NCBI GenBank assembly: GCA_937902565.1
Contig: CALFMX010000171.1
Span: 1 to 17,660 of the forward strand
Source of the DNA: an uncultured Spirochaetales bacterium
GTDB taxonomy: Bacteria > Spirochaetota > Spirochaetia > Sphaerochaetales > Sphaerochaetaceae
DNA: 17,660 nucleotides
Direction: 5' to 3'
The notes below the pieces were generated by a model. That model was not told where the DNA came from, did no database searches, and saw only the letters and a program-made list of their open reading frames with translations. A program made the position numbers and the translations under genes. Each line of letters starts with the position of its first letter. Position 1 is the first letter of the stretch. Below are positions 14,232-17,660 of the stretch, piece after piece.

Positions 14232-15523
14232 TGAGTTCAAGTCTTGTTACAATGATTGATTCGTTCGATATCCCAGAGGTCTGTGCACTTGAGCTCTCCT
14301 TCAATCGCACTAGACTTGATAACATCGAAGAGAAACTTGAGAGACTCTGGGATGAGGCGGGGATTACTATTACTCCTGGCTGGCGGATTGCTATTACTGC
14401 CGGGAGTAGGGGGATAGCTGAATACCCGCGAATTATGAAGAAAGCTGTCTCCCTCGTAAAGAGAGCTGGTGGTATCCCATTTATTGTTCCTGCAATGGGC
14501 AGCCACGGTGGAGCTACCGCTGAAGGGCAAGTTGAATTACTCAGACATTTAGGAATCACTGAACAGTCGGTTGGAGCTCCTATTATTTCATCGATGGAAG
14601 TCAAAGAGATTGGGAGGACAGAACTAGGACTTCCTGTCTATATTGACAAGAATGCGCTTGCAGCCGATGGGATTGTTCTCCTAAATCGAGTAAAAACGCA
14701 TACCTCGATTCGGGAGGAGTATCAGAGTGGTCTCCTGAAAATGATGGCGATTGGATTGGCAAAACATGTTGGTGCTGTGGCGACCCACAACCTTGGAGTA
14801 CCACACCTTGGGAAAAACATGGTGAGGGTTGGAAAACTCGCATTAGAAAAATTAAATATTGTTGCTGGGATTTCAGTAATTGAGAATGGATACGAGGAGC
14901 TTGCGGATGTATACGTATCTACGAAGGATACAATCCTGGAGGATGAACCAATAATTCTCAAGCGCGCAACTTCAATGGTCCCGTCAATTCCGGTTCCTGT
15001 TATCGATGTACTCATTGTGTATGAGCAGGGTAAGGATATTAGTGGCACTGGTATGGATCCTGCTATCATCGGAAGGCCGATCAATCGAGGTCCTCACGAA
15101 GGCCCAAAGGTTGAGGTGCTGGGCCTGTTGCGGCTGACGGAAAAATCCTCTGGCAACGCAAGTGGGTGCGGCATGGCTGATTTCATTACCAAGGCTTTCC
15201 GAGACATGATCGATGAAGAATCTACTATAGTCAACTCGCTTACAGGGATGCACCCTGGGATTGCAAAGATTCCGGCTACTCTGGAAAATGATGAGTTGGT
15301 GTTCAAAGCGTGCTTAAAAGCGGCAGGAATGTTCGCGCAACAAAATCCTAAGTTGGTTATCATCAAGAACACAAAGGCATTGAGCAAGATTTATGTCTCT
15401 AAAGCGGCCTATGAATCGATTTCGGAAGTATCGTCAGTTCGTAAGATTTCAGACTATCGGCCTATTGTGTTTGACGCGCATGGAGCGTTGGTTCCGTTCT
15501 GGGATGAAGATGAGCAGCACTGA
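14231..15523 (+). CDS. LarA-like (DUF2088) nickel-pincer-type 2-hydroxyacid racemase/epimerase homologue, second copy
   Basis: A 430-residue paralogue of the protein encoded at 11656-12963. They share 'IAITAGSRGI', 'PFIVPAMGSHGGATA-GQ' and 'GKD-SGTG-DP' (K268-P277 here). The putative nickel and cofactor residues are kept: H92 in GSHGG, H157 in 'VKTH', K170 in 'GLLKMM' and H186 in 'VATH', again with 13- and 16-residue spacings. The two copies differ clearly outside these blocks, so they are diverged and may differ in substrate or form a hetero-oligomer. The ATG shares one base with the enolase-family stop codon (TAATG); GAGGG at 14216-14220 is the ribosome-binding site inside that gene. Translational coupling is likely. 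It is the last gene of the lower-GC module. Activity is inferred from family only. Confidence 0.87.
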   Translation: MSSSLVTMIDSFDIPEVCALELSFNRTRLDNIEEKLERLWDEAGITITPGWRIAITAGSRGIAEYPRIMKKAVSLVKRAGGIPFIVPAMGSHGGATAEGQVELLRHLGITEQSVGAPIISSMEVKEIGRTELGLPVYIDKNALAADGIVLLNRVKTHTSIREEYQSGLLKMMAIGLAKHVGAVATHNLGVPHLGKNMVRVGKLALEKLNIVAGISVIENGYEELADVYVSTKDTILEDEPIILKRATSMVPSIPVPVIDVLIVYEQGKDISGTGMDPAIIGRPINRGPHEGPKVEVLGLLRLTEKSSGNASGCGMADFITKAFRDMIDEESTIVNSLTGMHPGIAKIPATLENDELVFKACLKAAGMFAQQNPKLVIIKNTKALSKIYVSKAAYESISEVSSVRKISDYRPIVFDAHGALVPFWDEDEQH

Positions 15524-15589
15524 TCTCTAGGCATCCTGTTTCCGATGAGAACTTACCAGAGAAACCGTCTCTTATGTATTGTCCAACCT

Positions 15590-15618
15590 CTTTGAATTTT
15601 ACACGGTATCATTCAAAG
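15590..15618 (+). terminator. Hairpin after the second LarA-like gene
   Basis: CTTTGAAT (15590-15597) and ATTCAAAG (15611-15618) form an 8-bp stem with a 13-nt loop, 66 bases after the stop codon. There is no U-run, so this is a weak terminator candidate or a regulatory element. Confidence 0.35.
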
Positions 15619-15624
15619 GTGTAC

Positions 15625-15638
15625 GAATGTCTACATTC
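15625..15638. promoter_or_regulatory. Operator-like palindrome GAATGT-CT-ACATTC upstream of the EamA gene
   Basis: GAATGT (15625-15630) and ACATTC (15633-15638) are perfect inverted arms with a two-base centre, about 90 bp before the EamA start codon. It lies just after the hairpin at 15590-15618. Position and shape suit a regulator binding site; which protein binds is unknown. Confidence 0.35.
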
Positions 15639-15728
15639 TGTAATGTTAAGAATTCATCCCGATAGCCACAACCCCATAAAGTTGGTAGGCTAGTGCCATA
15701 TGTGTCATCAGAGGGGTAGGGGTATACA

Positions 15729-16598
15729 ATGAGTGGAAACAAAGAGTACCTGAAGGGGATTCTCATCACCTTGGGAGGGGTATTGGTGGTCAGCAGCGAT
15801 GCACTCCTGATCAGGATGAGCGGGGTTTCGGGCTTCAAGGCCGGATTCTGGCGTGCGCTCTTCACCTTCTTCTCTCTCTTCATCCTCTTTGTCTCCACCC
15901 GGAAGCGGGCCTGGTTTACCATCATCAAAAGCGGGGGGAGCGCGTTGCTCTTCTCCTCCCTCCTATGGGGTGTAAGTGGCATCTCGTTCTCCTTGGGAGT
16001 GGCCAAGAGCGGGGCGGCCGTGGCCTTGGTCATGGTCAGCCTCTCCCCATTCTTTGCATCAGCCCACTCATACCTCTTCTATCGGACCAAACCCCATGCG
16101 CTGACGCTGATGGCAGCAGTCGGAGCGATTGGGGGCATCATCTACATGTACAGCTCCCAGCTGGGGACCATCGGGCCCAAGGACTTCCTCTACACAGTCT
16201 GGACCCCGCTCGTCTTGGGGGTGAACCTCTCATACCTGGGCCAACACCCCCAATTCGACCGCATCGCCATCTGTTCGATGGGCGGTCTCTTTGGAGCCAT
16301 CATCGCCTTCTTCCTCGCTGGTATGCGTGTCAGGGTCACCACCGCCGAGCTCCTGCCGTTGCTCCTCCTCGGCGCTGTGGTCATTCCCATCTCACAGGTA
16401 TCCATCAGTTCGGGAACACGCTACATCCCCGCCTCAGAGAGTGCGCTGATCTCCTCCCTTGAGACCATTTTCGGTATCTTCTACGTCTGGATCTTCCTCA
16501 GTGAAGTGCCGTCGAGGCACACCCTCATCGGGGGAGCCATCGTCTTCTCCTGTATCATCTTCAATACCCTTACCCAGGCGTATGTAGTGAAGCGCTGA
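15729..16598 (+). CDS. EamA-family (drug/metabolite transporter superfamily) permease
   Basis: A 289-residue integral membrane protein with about ten hydrophobic helices in two halves, the standard form of EamA-domain DMT transporters. 'GFWRALFTFFSLFILF' in the first half and 'SGTRYIPASESALISSLETIFGIFYVWIFLSEVP' near the end are the conserved blocks; the latter (A-S-x-S-x-L-x-x-L-E-x-x-x-x) is diagnostic. Such proteins export or import small metabolites, often amino acids or sugar acids; direction and substrate are not readable. The ATG follows a G-rich ribosome-binding stretch (AGAGGGGTAGGGG, 15710-15722). GC content returns to a high level here, unlike the preceding module. The 205-nt gap before it suggests its own promoter. 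It converges on the IclR-type gene. Confidence 0.9.
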   Translation: MSGNKEYLKGILITLGGVLVVSSDALLIRMSGVSGFKAGFWRALFTFFSLFILFVSTRKRAWFTIIKSGGSALLFSSLLWGVSGISFSLGVAKSGAAVALVMVSLSPFFASAHSYLFYRTKPHALTLMAAVGAIGGIIYMYSSQLGTIGPKDFLYTVWTPLVLGVNLSYLGQHPQFDRIAICSMGGLFGAIIAFFLAGMRVRVTTAELLPLLLLGAVVIPISQVSISSGTRYIPASESALISSLETIFGIFYVWIFLSEVPSRHTLIGGAIVFSCIIFNTLTQAYVVKR

Positions 16599-16645
16599 GG
16601 GCGGGGCAGGAGAAACATATCCAGTGAGATCCGTGATCAAAAGAG

Positions 16646-16671
16646 AACCCCCGACCAGGTGATCGGGGGTT
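16646..16671. terminator. Bidirectional intrinsic terminator between the EamA and IclR genes
   Basis: AACCCCCGA (16646-16654) and TCGGGGGTT (16663-16671) form a perfect 9-bp stem with an 8-nt loop. On the plus strand GGGGGTTTTG follows; on the minus strand the 3' side reads TTCTCTTTTG. It sits between convergent genes and can serve both. Confidence 0.85.
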
Positions 16672-16694
16672 TTGAACGTAGGTAATCGGGACAG

Positions 16695-17486
16695 TCAGAG
16701 TACCGGCGTCGCCATATACCCCATCATGTAGGAGATCCGTGATGCGGTCTCCTTTAGCCGTGGAATCGTCGCTTCGATCTCCTCGACGAGCATGTTGGAG
16801 GTCAGTGCACTGAGGCTGATGCCAGCAATGATCTTTCCATAGCGGTCCCTGATGGGGGCCGCGGAGCAGTTGTCCCCTTCGATGAACTCATTGCGGTCAC
16901 GGGCAACGCCTTCAAGACGTACCTTTGCCAGCTCTTCCTTGAAGGCTGCAGGCTCGGTTATAGTCAGGGCAGTGTACATGGGCAGCCCCTTCTCCTCGAT
17001 GAGGGCATCGATCTCCGCCTCCTCCATCTCACAGGTGAGTACCTTGCCGAGGGCAGTGCAGTGGAAGGGGAGCTGGCGGCCCGGGGTGAAGTAGGTACGC
17101 GGGGTGGACTGGGTGTCGATGCGGTCGAGCATCAGGACCTCACCACCGTAGAAGACCGCCATGTTGACGTTCGCCTTGGGGAACTGGTTCCAGAGCAGTT
17201 CAAGATATGGCATCGTCACCTTGCGAATCTCCTGGCTCTGGAGGGCGCTACGGCTCAGCTTCAGCGTCTTCAGTGAGATCGAGTAGAGGCCGGTGTAGGG
17301 GTCTTTGGTCATATAGCCTGAGTTCTGCAGGCTGGCGAGCAGACGGAAGGCCATGTTGCTGTTGGTGTCCAAGGCGCTGCAGACGTCCTGGATGGAGATC
17401 GGGCCAGGTTGTTCGCTGGCGTAATCGAGAATCTGGAAGCAACGGGCTACGGTCTTGATATTGTATTTATCGGTGTCGACTGACAT
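16695..17486 (-). CDS. IclR-family transcriptional regulator
   Basis: A 263-residue regulator with the two IclR domains. Residues about 9-70 form the winged helix-turn-helix ('ISIQDVCSALDTNSNMAFRLLASLQNSGYM', 30-59); the rest is the effector-binding domain, with 'LPFHCTALGKVLTCEM', the 'GVARDRNEFIEGDNCSAAPIRDRYGKIIAGISLS' block and a final helix. IclR proteins sense small acids such as glyoxylate, pyruvate or keto-deoxy sugar acids, and repress or activate nearby catabolic genes. I chose the start at 17486 because GAGGAG lies five to six bases upstream; an ATG ten codons earlier, at 17516, has no ribosome-binding site. It is the only regulator in the window, so it probably controls the sugar-acid locus; the palindrome at 8408-8432 is the best candidate site. 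That link is inference. Confidence 0.93.
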   Translation of the reverse strand: MSVDTDKYNIKTVARCFQILDYASEQPGPISIQDVCSALDTNSNMAFRLLASLQNSGYMTKDPYTGLYSISLKTLKLSRSALQSQEIRKVTMPYLELLWNQFPKANVNMAVFYGGEVLMLDRIDTQSTPRTYFTPGRQLPFHCTALGKVLTCEMEEAEIDALIEEKGLPMYTALTITEPAAFKEELAKVRLEGVARDRNEFIEGDNCSAAPIRDRYGKIIAGISLSALTSNMLVEEIEATIPRLKETASRISYMMGYMATPVL

Positions 17487-17517
17487 GGGGGCTCCTCTCT
17501 GGATTTGAAACTGCATC

Positions 17518-17606
17518 AGTAATTTATAATGTTGTTATAGTATTACATATTTTATTAAAAAAATCAAAAGGGGAATCAACTAAATACTAGTAATTTATAG
17601 TACTAT
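17518..17606. repeat. Repeated AT-rich sites upstream of the IclR gene
   Basis: The 11-mer AGTAATTTATA occurs at 17518-17528 and again at 17589-17599. Each copy runs into an inverted repeat: TATAA-TGTTG-TTATA inside GTAAT/ATTAC flanks for the first, and the perfect palindrome ATAGTACTAT (17597-17606) for the second. Two spaced sites directly upstream of a regulator gene suggest autoregulation. No gene is seen from 17517 to the end of the window. Confidence 0.45.
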
Positions 17607-17660
17607 ATAATAAGACCACAAACCGAGACAGGGAGGTGTTAAAATAACGAATTACTGTTA

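Overview
The window is a bacterial chromosomal segment of about 17.7 kb with 14 protein-coding genes that I can support. I see no rRNA, tRNA or CRISPR array. The set of genes (a KamA-type radical SAM enzyme, a DUF4143 ATPase, a tripartite tricarboxylate transporter and LarA-like proteins) and the mixed base composition suggest an anaerobic, fermentative bacterium. My impression is a Sphaerochaeta-like spirochaete, but nothing here proves that.

Left part (1-3300): the catalytic part of a KamA-family radical SAM/PLP protein, probably missing an N-terminus that lies upstream and may be out of frame; a small FUSC-type membrane protein on the minus strand whose 3' end overlaps it; an AT-rich gap carrying two clusters of TCTAAT/ATTAGA palindromes; and a solitary AAA ATPase with a DUF4143 C-terminus.

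Middle part (3411-8169): five GC-rich catabolic genes in two tight groups. Group one is an RraA-type aldolase-like protein, a D-2-hydroxyacid dehydrogenase (4-nt overlap) and a Gfo/Idh/MocA oxidoreductase. Group two is GarR (tartronate semialdehyde reductase) and a DapA-family aldolase/dehydratase. A 34-bp perfect palindrome and a likely promoter separate the groups. The gene types fit sugar-acid or hydroxy-acid degradation to pyruvate- and glycerate-level intermediates.

Right part (8441-15523): a visibly lower-GC module. A good sigma-70-like promoter, with a 25-bp palindrome just upstream of its -35, drives tctC-tctB-tctA (an organic-acid uptake system). These are followed by a LarA-like nickel-pincer-type racemase homologue, an enolase-superfamily (mandelate racemase/muconate lactonizing) protein and a second LarA-like paralogue that starts inside the enolase gene's stop codon. 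The arrangement suggests uptake of a 2-hydroxy acid (possibly an aldonic or aldaric acid), epimerisation or racemisation at C2, dehydration, and then aldol cleavage and reduction by the upstream enzymes. The substrate is unknown. This racemase-dehydratase-racemase unit with its own transporter is the most interesting system in the window.

End (15729-17486): a GC-rich EamA-type exporter/permease gene converges on an IclR-family regulator, with a clean bidirectional terminator between them. The IclR protein is the obvious candidate regulator of the locus. Functions are inferred from motifs read by eye; no database comparison was run.
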